From contig NC_060019.1 in NCBI RefSeq assembly GCF_021134715.1, positions 12,538,001-12,602,000 of the forward strand: 64,000 nt of DNA, read 5' to 3'. This document shows positions 12,000 through 26,100 of the stretch, piece by piece (positions within the stretch are counted from its first letter, which is position 1; every line of letters starts with the position of its first letter). The notes below the pieces were generated by a model. That model saw nothing but the letters and a program-made list of their open reading frames with translations, searched no databases and had not been told where the DNA came from. This stretch comes from Daphnia pulex (lineage: Eukaryota; Arthropoda; Branchiopoda; Diplostraca; Daphniidae). The position numbers and the translations under genes are program-made.

Positions 12000-14900
12000 A
12001 TTTTGAAAAAAAAAATTGCTTCGTATAGCACCGATCAGTCAACCACGTTTAAATTGAACACATCTTAATTAAAGTCACAAATTATTGTTTGTTTAGAAAC
12101 GTCATGTAAACTGTTTGTTTTAAAATCTTTCAGTTTTAAGCTTTACGTTAATCAAAGAGTCGAACAGCTAAAAACAATGGATCGTAGTGAGCCTTAGTCT
12201 AGATATCAATTATCAACCTTTTTAAAACAATATTAATATTAATATTAACGCTTAGGAATTGTAAAATACCTTATAACAACGCAGAATAAGACCATCGAGG
12301 CACGAGCCAGCAAGATGTGTTGATAACCCAATGGCAAATCTAAAAAGAAAATATCTTGTGATAATAACTCCTTTCCGGGCAATTGACAATTCGCGTGTCG
12401 CCCAGGTTGATGAGTAATCGCCCAGTTCTCCTTTCTACGATCCTTCTCCGGCGGAACCACCCATCACCCGGAGACAAGCATAGCAACTCAATACGATGCG
12501 CCAGCTTGAGGCCATCCATTCATCGCAATCAGAAGAAAGGAATCATCTCTGCCCCATGACCATGTAATAAGAAACAAAGATTCGTTCGGCCTCCTCTCTC
12601 GTTCACATTATTATACGAATTATTGTCTGGGAATCGCAAAACAATGCTAAAGAGCGTAACTAAAAGGAAACGGTACAAAAGCCGGCCGACCGACCCGCGC
12701 CACCCCAGCATCAAGATTCAAGAGTCCTCCCACTTTGATTTATTTAGTTGCAAGGCTATGGTTAACGACAACGGCATTACACCAGAGGTTATAAACAACA
12801 ACGAAAGAAGAGAAGAAAAAAAAAGATAATACTATTACAAAAAAAAAAAAAAGAGAGAGAAAGAAAAAACCTGTTTAGCAGCAGGTTTCCTTGATTGTCG
12901 TGAATCCACGGGGAAGACGAATAAGGCTTCCATCCTCCGAGTCAAATACATAAGAGTCTAGACGAAATTTTAGTTAAGAGGGTTAAACGCCCAGGTTGCT
13001 GAAACAAACAGGCGCGGGCTCGGCTCGACTCGATCTCGTGTCAGCAGAGCAGCGTGAAAATCCGTCGGGGCCAAGCGCCGCGGCGTTTCACGCTTTCCAT
13101 CACAACGGGTTATTTCATCAGTTCAGAGCATTCAAATATGTATCTAACGTAAAAGCCCTTTTCTTCCCATTTCTTTTACGCTGTGATATTAATCCGAGTC
13201 GTAAATAGAGTCACAGCTAGCCGTTGGCGAACGTTTGTGTTTTCATTTTTATACAAGCCACTACTGGACGGCGACGTCCAGTCCAAGATTGATGACCATA
13301 AAGGCCTCTGCAGTTGAACCGTACGGCAAAATGAGCAGCTAATTAAACACACCCACCAAAAAGAAAACAACAAAAAAAAAAAACTAAATCCCCCGACGGC
13401 CAGCATAAGAGGCCTGACTAGTTGTGAAGTGTGTAATTGATCGAGTACTTTAATGTCGTGCTCCCTGTTGAGCTCCGTAAGATTCCGAGTTCGATTCCAA
13501 ACAGACGCAATTTCTCTCGACTTGTGAAATAACACATTTTCTAATCTTCAATCTCACTTTAAGAATATTCGCTCTCGGACCTTGTGCTAATTGATTGATT
13601 TACACGCCATGACCTGGCCGAAAACAATAGAGAAAAGAAAGAAAAAAATGAATTGATAACATCAATTCAGATGGTCGTGTTGCAAGAAAGAGAGAGAGTT
13701 GGTGCTCGTTAGTGGCCAGATTTTTTTTCTCGGTTTGTGCTGGTGTACTATTCCCCCCCCCCCTTCTCCCGCGACTCGTCACGCTAGACCCTGACGTCAG
13801 ATAAGCCAATTTACAACACACACACAGTTTGGGTCTGTGTGTGTGTGCACACAGCAGTGTGTCTCTCTGGCGTTATCGCCTGTATACAAGAATTCCTCAT
13901 TAGTCTATGAGATCTTGCGAGAAGAAGAAGAAAAAAAATTCCACCTTGCGCGCACCGCCGACAGGGACGCCCGGACGCCACAAGGGTAAAAATGTCTTGA
14001 CAGGCCTCGATAAAGTGGGCCAGGTGATTCGTTCATTCTTTCCTCCTTCTTCTTGGTTGCGTTCAGCCCCGTTCAAAGTCGTAACTTCTCCACCGCTTGA
14101 TTTGCATAGGCCTCGTCGTCTAGATGGGCAGGATAGAGGCAGAGATTATGAGTGTCGACTAAAAGAAGCTCCTCTCTAGCGTAAATGAAAAAAGAAAAAG
14201 AGAGAGAAGAATCTTGAGAAGGAGGAAAAGGTCTAAAGAAGCGGAGGAATAATATAATCCCGGGAGAGGATAATAACTGACGATCATAGTCTTGCTATAT
14301 CGTGTCGGGAATATAAGCCTTCAAGAGGTTGATGGGAGGCAGCAAAGAAGAAGAAAAATCCTTCCAAATATTTTCCACCATGCCAAACAAACCATAAGCT
14401 ACCGTTATGATGGCCGTAAATATCACCGGCAGAGAAGAGTTGCCCTGTGAGTCAGCTGCTTTCCTGTTGCAAGACGTTTCTCCTTCCACCACCTAAACTA
14501 TAACAGGTCAATAAATATCCAACGGGTTGAAAATGACTAAAAATAACACCCAAAGAAAGGAGAGCTGCAATCAGAGGGGACGACGTGGGTATATCCCACA
14601 AATTGTTTCGAGCCTTTTCAGATAATTCCGTGTCGCAACAAATCAACGTGAAGACTGACCGTGCATGCTGCTGCCCCCCATCGGGACACGGATTGATCCT
14701 GCAGAAAGGGAGTAAACGAAAAGACGTCAAGCGGCAGATAATTGATTCATCTGGTCATATCCGCACTGAGCAGCAGCAATAGCAGCCCGTTATTGCGCTC
14801 TCCTCCTACCCCTAGAAAATGATCAAACTATATTTCGCCCTGGACCGGAAACGTTCGTTACCAGCGTTTGAATTCGAAAACAGCCGCGCTCACTGGGCGT

Positions 14901-17900
14901 ATAAATATTATGTGTCACCGTCGAATCTGTCCCCAGCGGTCGCTAAAACGGTCACGAACTGCCGGGCCCCAACCTCGTCTACCAAAGCCACGGCCATTTC
15001 TCAAATTATAATACCCGCCTTGGTCGCCCTAGTCGAGTGTGATGGTTTCTCTAATCACAAATTACCAGTCATTCCCTGAAAGAAAAAATAAAATTGTGAC
15101 AGGCACGAGAGGAGTCGGGAGAGAGAAAAAGGAGCCAGCATTATCAGGAGCCAGAAGAAAGAAGATGCCTGCAAATGACCTGTTTACGGCAACAAAAGCT
15201 CAGCCTCAGACCTTCTAGGATCAGCAACAAGATATGGGGTGATATTTTAGCCTTTCGAGACTCTGCACGCCGAAATGAAAAGACGATTCTCTTATTCAAA
15301 CTCCGTACAGTACTATAGGGGGCCCTTGATGTCAAAAACTCGCGACTGCCGTGAAGAAAGAGAAACGAAGAAAATGTTGAGAGATGATTTCGTAATTTGG
15401 TCGTGTTAAGCACTCCCTTTTTCCCCATTCAATCACAAGTAGAGAAAAAAAAAAAACTTGAGACTTGACAAGAGGAAAAGAATTTCTCAAAGTTGGCCCA
15501 CGCATTTCGATGGATGAGAAAAAAACACCTGCCATTGATTGAATTCCTCTTGGTGTACACCCTCGAAAAGCTTATCGACAACGAGGGGGGAGTAATATTC
15601 AAAAGGCTTTGACGCATTCATTGAACTTGAACTTTAGGGCATCTGGGGGCTACAAGTCTGAAGTAGGAGGTGAATTTTTTTTTTCAATCGATACACCAAC
15701 CAGGGATGAAATAAAAACAAAAGGAAACCTAACCAAACGATAGCTAGGGTGGTCTCTTATGCTATAGTCTCCACAAAAGAGAATTAGCGAAAGCCTATAT
15801 AATATATGTTGAAGAGAGAGAGAGAGAATGAAGAGTGGTAGAAACTCACGCACGCCTGGTGATGACGTCCGTCGTACCGGAAGGAGCTAATAATACAAAT
15901 ATAAGCGACACATATACACACAAGCCAGCCATAGCGAACCGAGTGTGAGAGAGTGGGCGAGAGCGATGGAAATAAATCCATTTATACCTTTGTGGATTTC
16001 GCTTCGGTGCCCGATGTAGAGACCAAGAAGAAGAAGACTAGAAGAGAGAGAGAGTAAGGACTGTTCTTGGATGTGATCAAATGAATCCATCTATGGGACA
16101 ATGTTGATTGAAGCGCAAATAATTCCATTCATCTAAAGAGTTGCTGGATAGAAGATGTAAATGGAAGAATTCTTCTTTTACCTTGTTATTGGATTCTTTT
16201 GATTGTGTTGGCATCAAACTAAAGACGGTGCAGGTATACTATCAGCTGTCATTGTACAAACATCGTTGACTGGACAAAAAAAAAAACAAAACAAAACAAA
16301 AAATCAAATTTGAAGTGAAAAACATGGAAAGAATAAAGTAAACACCCGTAACTTACATATGGAATCGTCAGAAAGGATCGATTCCCCCTTTGTAGCAGCG
16401 CGGTATGCTGTACTATGCATATACACCCTTGATGCTGTCTGCCACTTGCCACTCTCTGACTTGTTAATTGATCGATTCCACCCGGCCCGAGAAAAAGAAA
16501 TAACAAACAAAACACAAAAGAGAAAATCAAACAATACCTTTTGAGCTTCTCCCCTTTTATTTTTTTTTTGTTCGTGTGTGTAATATTCCATGTTGATATT
16601 GGATAAACCTAAACAGAAAAAAACGGAAGAGAGAGTCGACGATCGACACCCTTTTGGGGTAGGAAAAAAAAATAGATATGTATGTAATGGATTGGAGAAT
16701 ATCCGAAATAGATAGGCCATCACCTGCAGGGATGATGATGTGGTAGTCGAGGGATTCAGAGGAGGAAATTTCATTCGTCATGGAACCCTGACTGGGACAC
16801 ACAAGTCCGTGCAGCAGCTCACATCTTCACGGGGTTCCCCCAGTGCGCGCGCGTTCCGGTGTCATCATCCGCCCAAAAGGAACCCCGAAAAAAAGAAAAA
16901 AGTTCGAAATGCTTGGGGGATTAGATGGATGGGCCTTCTGTCATCGCCCAGCCGTTCGGTACAGTCGTCGATCCTGGCTGAATCTTTGATGATCAAGTGC
17001 CTGCGAAAATACAAAGGATAAAAGAAGAAGAAGAAGAATACAAACAAACCAACCAAAGAACTTAATAAAAGTCAAGACGAAGGAGCTAAAGCAACACCCA
17101 CAGGCTTTTGACTATACAACGAGGAGAGGGGAAAAAGAAAAAAAAAGTAACGAAAGGCAATCTAATAAATAAATGATTCGGAATAATCCAGGGGTGGATC
17201 AGACACACGCTCACACGGAGGCGATAGGGAAATGATCCCCTCCTTCTTCTCACATTTATTGCTCTCCTCCCACACGGTGCCGCCAATTTCAAATAAAGCG
17301 CATACGGCTCAATCCATAATTCATGATAGAAAAAATAAAAGTCCTATAGCGGTGGATGGGAATCAAAGGTCTTCTATTGTAAGTTAGCCATCCATCGGTA
17401 CGTCGTACACGTGCCCGTCGTGCGTGGGAGCTACTAAATTCCGTTTCATCAAGAAATACCGCGCGCTGTAATTCTTTTTCGTTCGTGAGAGAATTGACCG
17501 CCCGTTTCTATTTGACTTTTGGAAAAAGAAAAAATAAAGAAAAGGGCCGCCGTCAATCTTTTCTTCATTGCACACAAATCCCAGGACCTGAAAATCCCAT
17601 TTTCTTTCCTGCAGGATCTTCTCTCCTTTTCTACTGGATACAAACAGATTTAAAAAAAGAAAAGGTTTTATACATCACTCGTGGGTTTAAAAAAAAAAGA
17701 AAGAAAAGGTATATAAGGATTTATACATCACTTCGTGGGTTTTATATATCTATAGCATTTAATCCCGGTACTTTGGTCGCCCACTTCAATTTCGATTGCT
17801 TCTACTCGGATTTGAAAAAAATAAAAAGGAGAATTGTTTCGTCCTATTGTGTGTAAAAAATGTCGGCGAAATGGACAGTTCGTTTCGGCATTATCAGACA

Positions 17901-20900
17901 AATTGAATTTCCCGCTATTGTTGCCATTCCAGGACATCGTAAAAATGGAAACAACACACACAAAATGGAACCTCCAAGATGTACATCTCGCCCAACATTC
18001 TCCCTCCAAGAAAAAAAAAAAAGAATCGGGACACCAAGATCCTAGAAAAGGAGTTATGTTCACACGTTCAAACTGAAGAAGAATAGGCCTGGTGGTGGTG
18101 GTGGTGGGGGGTAGATGCAAGTTTTTAGATTATATGGTAGGCCTGCGACATTTTTGTGTTGTCCTGATTGTGGTGGAGAGATTCGTCGCCTGCGTTGGAC
18201 GCCAGACATCCGCGGTGATGATCGGGCGCCTAGGTCTCGTATAGTTTTATGATAGAGGATTGGACGAGAGGCGCTCAATAGGACGCATTCCAAAAAGATA
18301 AGAGACGCTATTTTTTCCCCCCTATTTCCCTTTTTTTAGGTTATTCAGTTTCAAATGTAATAGCATTACATCTTGTTCCCCCCCCCCCTTCTTCTTCTGG
18401 TTTTGTCCTCGACCAGCAAACAGTTTCCGACATTATCGTGCAGTAGGGGAAAGAAGAAAAAAAAGAAATTATTATTAATGCATTATTCAAAATTCTTTCA
18501 AAAAGAAAAAAGACCTTTACGGGTCCGGAGAGAGACACGTAGATAAATTATGACGTTTTCTTCTCGTTGTTGTCGAGTGAGTAGTACGGCTGAGGGAACA
18601 CTCTCGGTCGTCTTGTCCCTTGTCATACTCGGGACTATTCTTTTCTATTCCCCTTTGTGGCAGGATTATTCTTCTTCTTTCTTCCACAACTGCCCCGACA
18701 GCTTCCTCTGGCCGGGTGGTAGTAGTAGCACCAGCACAAGGGGCCCCGAATGATTTCCAATTCGTTTTCGTCAGCGCGATACCATCTTGTTTCTCTTTTT
18801 TTTTCCCCCGTTGCTGTTAGTGCCTCTTCGAGTGTGTGGCGTGTACAGAAATTGACAGGAGGAGAAGAAGAAGAAGAAGCAGCAGAGCAAGCAGCCGGCA
18901 GCAGCAGCAGTTCAGCTTCCAGGTGTCTGAAGCGTATTAATCGATGGGGGAAAATGAGCCAAGAGTGACTCGACTCGATTGCTGTTAAGACTACCAATAA
19001 AAAGAAATATAAGAGAAGCAGCTACAGTGGAATAATCGAGATAACAACAAGCAACAACAATCGTAACAAACCAGACAAGACACTCAAACTCTGAAGGAAA
19101 AAAAATTAGACAATGTCAAACATGCCAAAGAAAAGGGCCCTTTCGCTGTATACACGTCGGGAGTCGTAACAAAGATCGGAGAGTTGACTATAGGATGACG
19201 ACGCTATACGACCATAGACGGTGACACACTCAATTCCGATTTAGGGGGGGCTGACGCCACAAAGGAGAGTCCCACGTCATAGAACAACAACACAAGCCAT
19301 TGGAGCGAAAACGGTGGCCCTATACAATAGGGACCTACAACTTGTATATATTGGGTTATCACTTCTCGGATATCTTTTCTGTGTTTTCCTTTTTTCTTTT
19401 TCTTTTTCTTTTCTCCGGCTTCTGTATTGTGTTGTCGAGTGAACCACGCCCTTTCATGTCTCGTTGTTATTCCTGTCTGGCACCTTGTCCGAAATCTTGT
19501 TCTTTTCTCAACACGTAAAGGTGCAACGCATTAGGAGCAATTGCGATTACAAACAAGAAGGGGAAAAAAAGGGGGGCCTGGAAAATTGTTGTCGTTCACC
19601 ATTCCGGATCACGTTCACACCCGCTTGAAGAGTAGCTGGCGCGTGACAATTAAGTGAGCTACACTTTGGAGGTGTAAAAATACGAGAGGGGGAGCGAGGG
19701 AGAGAAAAACAAAACAAAACAAAAAAACGACTATACTAACGCCGACAGATGTGTAGATTGATGGTCCGATTAGGAAGTCGCTAGAGAATAATAAGTTGTT
19801 TCTCACTTGGCGGCCTACATCCGGCACCCACCCCCGCCACCCCTTAAAAAGGAAGAAGAAGAATACAAGAAGAAAATCTTTTTAGGCCTACACACACAAC
19901 TTTCAACAAGACGAAACGTGATAAATGAATAGAAACACATTGGGAAGAAAAAAAGAGCAAAAAGGAAAAGATCACCAGATGAGGTAAGTTCCACACACAT
20001 ACATTGCGTGTTGGTTTCACCCTAGAGAGAGAGAGAGAGGCCAGCTCGCCCGTCTCGATGGATATATTAGAGAGTCTTGCGCTTCAAAAGCTTTCAGTCG
20101 TTCACCAGACGCGGGACGGTGCGGACATACCAAAAAGCTTTCGTCTAACTTTAAGCCCTACCGTTAAAGTTTTGTTTCACATTTGTTAAACTGTGGTTTT
20201 TTCTCTTACCGGACGTCCTGCTGTGTCATCTCTCTCAGCCACACAAATTGTTTGCGTCATTGTTTTTCCCGCGTTTTGATTTGAGTGTTGAGTAGAAACT
20301 GTCATGAATGACATTGGCCGGCAAGAGTTGGTGCGGCGAAACGAATGATGGAACCTCCTCCTCCTTGGCCGTGTCTATTTGATTATGCATCATCGGCGAT
20401 GATGGAATCGACTCAACTGGACAAACAGGTCGGTCTACATGGTGTCTCTCTCGCTCTCTCTCTCTCTCTTGGTTAAGAATTTTTCACACCCAACTTTACG
20501 TTCCCCTATGTGTCGTATGACGGGTAGCGTATCAATGTAAACTAATCTTGAAATTACGCCACTGGAATATCATTCGTCTTGGTCCAACAGCTTGAAAAAC
20601 AACTTTTTTGTTTTTTTTACTACTACTATTTATTAAAATAATAATAAATAAAAAAGGTGTGCCCGATCGTATTCAAATTAGCCGCCAAAAGATTGTTTTA
20701 ATACTTTGGAACTGGGACAAAATAAATAAATGGCCATTGGCCAAAGACTGGAGGAGGAGAGGTCAGATATAAACTTGGAAGATAACGAGCTAGAGTCGAA
20801 AGGGAAACGGAAACCCTTGGATGTTTGGATGATTTTCGGATGTACCAAGATTCGGAGGACTCCGAACTGCTGTGTCTCTACCCCCATCAGACCCGGTTGT

Positions 20901-23136
20901 TTTTGTTTTCCATTCGATACTGTGGAATTCATTTGGTAAAGGCGAGAGAGAGAGGGGAGAAATGCCGAAACGCCAAACACTTCTTTAGTTCTTTTCAGAT
21001 TCTCCTCCGTTTCGGAATATTCAATCAACGTCCTCGAGGGTTTTCCTTTCTTTTTCTTCTATTATTCCATCCGTCTGTTGGATTCCCGACCCTTTAGTCT
21101 ATTCCCGATGCCGTCCCGCTTTCTTTCTTTCTTCCTTTTTTTCCCCCTTGTACCCATCGCCTTGTTGTTGTTGTTGTTGTAGAAAAAGCCGCCGTTGGGG
21201 CCGTTTTTTTCTTCTTTTCACGGGGCCCAAAAGAAGAGGAGAACACCCACAGCAAATCTCAGGTGCTGGTTAAGTGCACAAGAGAGAGAGAGAGAGAACA
21301 AGGCATTAAACACGCATCAAACACAGACCGTTACCAGCAAAAAGACGAGTTATAAACCAACCGAAAATGGATGATCCGTTTTCACGCTTTGATAACAGGT
21401 TAGAAACGGATACATTAACCACCAAACTCCAGCCTCTCTCTCTCTCTCTCTGTCCATCGGGAATTATTACGGGCCCCAGAAAAATGGGCGTGAAATCCAC
21501 CCGCCAAGCGGAGCACATCACACCACTCCGTCATCACCAAAAAATGAGGGGGAAAAAGAATAAGGGCCCTCCTCTTTTTCTCTTATTATTCCATTACACA
21601 TTTTATCACCAGGATTGTTTTCTCCCCCGTTAGTGTGGTTGTCTGTGTGATGTTTCTGATTTTCTCGATAAAATTATGGACCGGGGGTGCGATGGATAGG
21701 CGGGGCAGCTAGCACGGGCTACGCGATGGAATCTACCGGTGAAAAACTGACACACACGGAATATGGCGATAGACAACCTAAGAGAATCTTCTTCTTCTTC
21801 TTCTTCTTTTTGTGGTAGAAATATTTATATTATGTCGAATGTCCAACGAGCCGTCAGCGCCGATGCATCACTCGACGACGGACGGACAGGCCAGTCATTC
21901 CTATTTTTTTCCCCCCAAAAAACTGCTGGATGCGACTATACGTCAGCTCTCTATAGCGTTTCGGATTTCTAGGAAAATATTTGGATTTCTACTGGCCAGA
22001 TTGAAAACACAAATAAAGAAAATCAACGGCGATTCGAGTTTGTAGGTCTCACGAGACGGTCAATCAATAATTCGTTGCGCCGTGTCATCGATTCAGATTG
22101 ACGATCAATAGCCAATCAAAAACCTTAGAGTTCCTTACATAATAGGCGTAGTTGCATTTCCCATCCTTTAGAAACTAGTCAACATTTTCAAACAAGCCGC
22201 TCTACACCCAAACTATCTCTCCCCGATGCTCGTTCATGTCCTGCGCGCCCAATGCCTCTACATGCATAGAGTATAGATCTCGGACTATCTAATTTCCCGT
22301 GCCTTACGGCTCTATTCAACCGGCACTTGATCAATCATCCGCACCGTTGAAAGGCCAATTTCCTATAGACGACGCTGTGCTGATGTGTACACCACAGCGG
22401 CGACGATGAGGGGCTATGCCCTTCTTCTTTTTTAATTTTTCCAGCCGTGATTCCCACCCAACAAAAAAGCCCTCCTTTTCCTTCATAAAATTAGACAAGA
22501 CCCGTCTCTCCTCTATCTGCATGAGACGAGAAAAAAACTGCTAGATTGAAAAGCTTTTAAGACTTGTACAGCTACTACTAATCGCTCAACGTAAAATAAA
22601 AAAAAATGTAAACGATCCCAAATGGGGGAGAAAAAACATAAAAAAGGCGAGGAGAGACACGGCACCGTTGCTGGTGTGGCCGCGCCGAATCGGTTCCTTT
22701 TGATGAGTCGACGAAAAAACAACAACAACACAAAATAGTGAATCCCCTTCGCGCCGACAGATAAAAGGGAAATGATGTTCAAACGTTCCGTCAAAATCGT
22801 GGAATTTGACAGTTTCAAGTTGTCTGTCTGTGTGTGCTGTGGAAATTCCATTCAAAAAAGAGCGCGCGGACACCAAAGATATATAGAGAGATAGACGAGT
22901 TAGTCAATCGTTCTCACGGAGGAGCCAAAAAAGTCGGCTCATTATCATATGCCCAGCGCGTACAAATACTCAAGTACCGAATGTTCAACAAGGACTTTGA
23001 CGTTCACTTTATCGAAACGACACCTCCCATTCAAACTGATGGGTTATTCTCTCTTTTTTCTTTTTGAATGGATGACGAAATGGGTGGATAGGGGGGGAGA
23101 GAATGATAATAATGTTCTTCTTCTTACCTTTCAAAG
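12000..23136. other. 11-kb non-coding region rich in GA/CT tracts
   Basis: No ORF here has protein-family character. Most frames are artefacts of polypurine or polypyrimidine sequence (AAAGAAAAG, TTCTTCTT). Perfect (GA)n/(CT)n runs occur near 13690, 15815, 16045, 20025, 20450, 21280 and 21440. There is a (CA)n...(TG)n inverted pair at about 13818-13850, (GTG)n near 18092 and (TTG)n near 21165. Homopolymer G/C runs are frequent. Composition changes from the AT-rich region to the left. The likely meaning is the 5' flank and/or first introns of the discoidin-domain gene starting near 23.1 kb, with regulatory content; GA runs are potential GAGA-factor sites (inference). Confidence 0.5.
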
Positions 23137-26100
23137 AATTCGAACGGGCAGAGAAGAAGTGGCGACCGCTCGACTGGGGCGGCTGCTCCCAGCAGGACCT
23201 CAACGTCCCACCAAGAATCCTCGGTGAAGAATTGTAGCCGACCACTTCATCTCACTCTCAAAAAATCTCCCCTCGTTGTCAGCTGCTTCCTCCTCGTTCA
23301 GCTCATCTCGTCGGTTCATCTCGCCACAGGTGAGCTCATCGTTTTTCCAGTCCTGTTAACTTACTGCATGTAACCTTTCAAAAAAAAGAAAGAAAAAGAA
23401 ACATTTGAGAAGAAAAAACAGGGTCTTGTTACTTAACACGAATGGCGAAATTTATTTCTGCGGTGTGTTGAACGATGATGGATCGAAAACTAAGTAAAAC
23501 TAATAAAAACATTGGCGTGAATTTTCAACCATGTCGTCCTACGCCTTTTGCCCCGTTTCGTTTTCAATGTTTTTAACGATCCATCACTAAACGTTTTCAA
23601 CGCCCCTTCCGACCGGATGTTTTTTGATTCTCGGCAGTTCAAAATCGTATACGGGATAAATAAAATGTTTTATGAATACTTTCCATTTTTTTTTTTTGTC
23701 TCTGTCAACAGGAAAGTCTGCGACAGCCACGGGCTCGACGACGGAATGTCCCCGTCTACTCGGAATGAGCTCCGGATCTATCCAAGATTGGCAAATTGCA
23801 TCCAGCTCCCAGTGGACAGGCGTGGGCGAACTCGTCGAGTTCGGAGGTGGCAGCAGCAGCAGCAGCACTGGCAGTGGCGGGAACGCCTTTAACAGCCAGG
23901 GCGGTTCGTGCCAACCGAAATACGCACGGCTTTATCAGAGCGGAAACAAAGCCTGGTGCGCAAAGCATCGATCCGTCGGCGAATGGATCCTAGTAGATTT
24001 GGGTGTTATATCGCAGGTTCGAATAATATAAATACATTCCCACTTTAGTCAAAGATCCGATTTCTCTTTGTCGTTCCATTCTTGACGTCTATTTGCCCTA
24101 ATAACAAATTGTCAGTGAAACTGAGTAACTCAATTGTTATGCAATTCGATCCCACCGGATTCAAATTTCATCTCCCAAATAATGATCCCTGTGTGTGTAC
24201 GTACCCGTAACTTGTTTCAATGGTTAGGTCACTGGAGTGATGACGCAAGGACGAGAGGAGGCAGACGAATGGGTAAGCGCCTACAGCATCTCCTACAGCG
24301 CCGACGCTTTCAAGTGGAGTTACGTCGTCGACGGCTACGGAAATCGACGCGTCTATCGCGGCAACGTAGACGCTTCCAGCGTCCGCTACAACTTGCTCGA
24401 CCCGCCGCTGCAAACGCGCTTCGTCCGGCTGCACGTCATTGAATGGCGAGGGCGGCCCAGTCTCAGACTGGAAATCGTCGGCTGCCAAGGTCCGCTAGAA
24501 ATAGAAGAAAAAGTTTCTTTTGAATGGAAAAGTTTGGCTTTAACTAATTCTCTAATTGGATGACCTTTAATAACGCAGAATGCAACCAAGTCATCACGGA
24601 ATCGCCCAACGTCAAATTAACTTCCAGTTCCGTCCCGACGGCCGCCAAGAAGCACAGTTGCCAGCCAGACTCTGCTCACCTATTCAGCCACACGGGATGG
24701 TGCGCTAAGAAGCAAGACGGTAATAATTTCATTGTTAGAAGAAAGAGAAACTTTTGAAAGGAAGAATTATTATCAATCGCCTTCTTTTACGGCAAACTTT
24801 TCTACCTCCCGAGTCAAACTTACATCCCACAAAAAGAATAAAAGACTCTGGGGTGGTGGTGGTGGTGGCGCCCAACAGCCCGACAGTTTGTTACACATCC
24901 CTCCAGTCACCCAGTTGATGTTCCGTTGGCGTGCGTCTAATTACAACACGCGTTCAGGAACACTGAACAAAACAACAATCCCAATGCAGTTTCACGGGTC
25001 CGTTTTCTCCAGCTCACTATATTCCCTTGTATTATAGCTGGGTTCTTTTGTTTTCCTGAAAGCACAAAGACATTCATTTGCCCTTGCCCGTCGGGCCGGC
25101 AATATCTTTAAGGGAATAATCAAAGGAATGAGAAAAGAAAAGAATCATCGCCCGTCTTATAATTACCACTTTGGATCGACTATTAGTTGCCAATCCATCA
25201 TCAAACCGTAGGGGCACACCAGACTCCATCATCCATCGCCAGTAATAAATAACGTCCGTGCCGTGCCACACGCGGGAATGAATCATCATCATCATCTTCT
25301 TCTTTCTCCTTAGTCCCGCCAATGTATCTCATGCGCCAATGTGATGATTGCGTCCAATATAGTCAGTCCTCCTCCTTCTCCCTCCAGAGAGATCCACCTT
25401 CATTTTTCATCTGATTGTTGTTGTTGTTGTGTCATAAATTAGCGGATCAATGGATCCAATACGACTTGGGTCCGCCCAGACAGATTACGGGCGTCGTGAC
25501 AAGAGGCCACGGTGGATGGGAGAGCAAACAACGGCACCACGTCTCCTGGGTCAGCTCCTACACCCTGTCGTACAGCAACGACACTCTCCTGTGGTTCTCC
25601 TACCGCGATGGCAACCACCTGGATCCCAAGGTATTTCTTTCTTTCCTCTAAATCAAAAGTTAAAAAAAAAAAAAAAAAAAATCTTTTCTCCATGTACGTC
25701 CACAATTGCAATTCTAACCTTTACCCGACTTTGTTGAGACTGTGACACTGATGGACAGAGGCTGCATGCAGGAGACATTATTTATCTCTGGCGTCTCCTT
25801 GTGACGCCTTTCACGCTCCTCATGCGCAGGCAAAATAGTGACGGAAACGCTCATTGCTAAAAGAAGATTCAAATGAGCTCTGATGTCTCAGACTGGAAGA
25901 GAATAGACCGTTGGGTGGGAGAAGAAACACATCAAGAATAGAATCTCAAAAGATGTCACGAAAGAGATAATATACCACCACCGTGCACGGCAGGATCTGG
26001 CAAAAGAGAAAATAAAGATGAGGATTTAGCTAGACAGCAACCTCCCAAAATATTGAGCATGGTTACCGAGAGATTCACGGCAAACTCTCCTTTTTTTTCC

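Larger units (their letters stand above)
6599..12000. other. Gene-poor, AT-rich region; possible non-coding transcripts
   Basis: No confident protein-coding gene. Splice-like pieces exist. On the minus strand, about 9037-8788 has a pyrimidine tract plus TAG acceptor and a GTAATG donor, but no long open frame throughout. On the plus strand, an ATG at 9745 opens a 26-codon frame (MRRNVQHASRDDILDK...) that runs into a consensus GTAAGT at about 9822, with no matching downstream exon found. These could be exons of long non-coding RNAs or relics. Other contents: degenerate tandem copies at 7736-7925, a 17-bp inverted repeat, hairpins near 10.8-10.9 kb and a G run near 11300. Confidence 0.4.

Noticed and set aside
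13745-13760. Runs of ten or so C or G (also near 4011, 11300, 18381 and 36613)
   Set aside because: Simple homopolymers; lengths may be sequencing artefacts and no function is indicated.
12245-23100. Dozens of 60-160 codon ORFs on both strands
   Set aside because: They follow polypurine or polypyrimidine tracts (runs of Lys/Arg/Glu or Phe/Ser/Leu), overlap one another in several frames and show no domain.
24168-24488. 106-codon minus-strand ORF
   Set aside because: Shadow of the discoidin domain exons.
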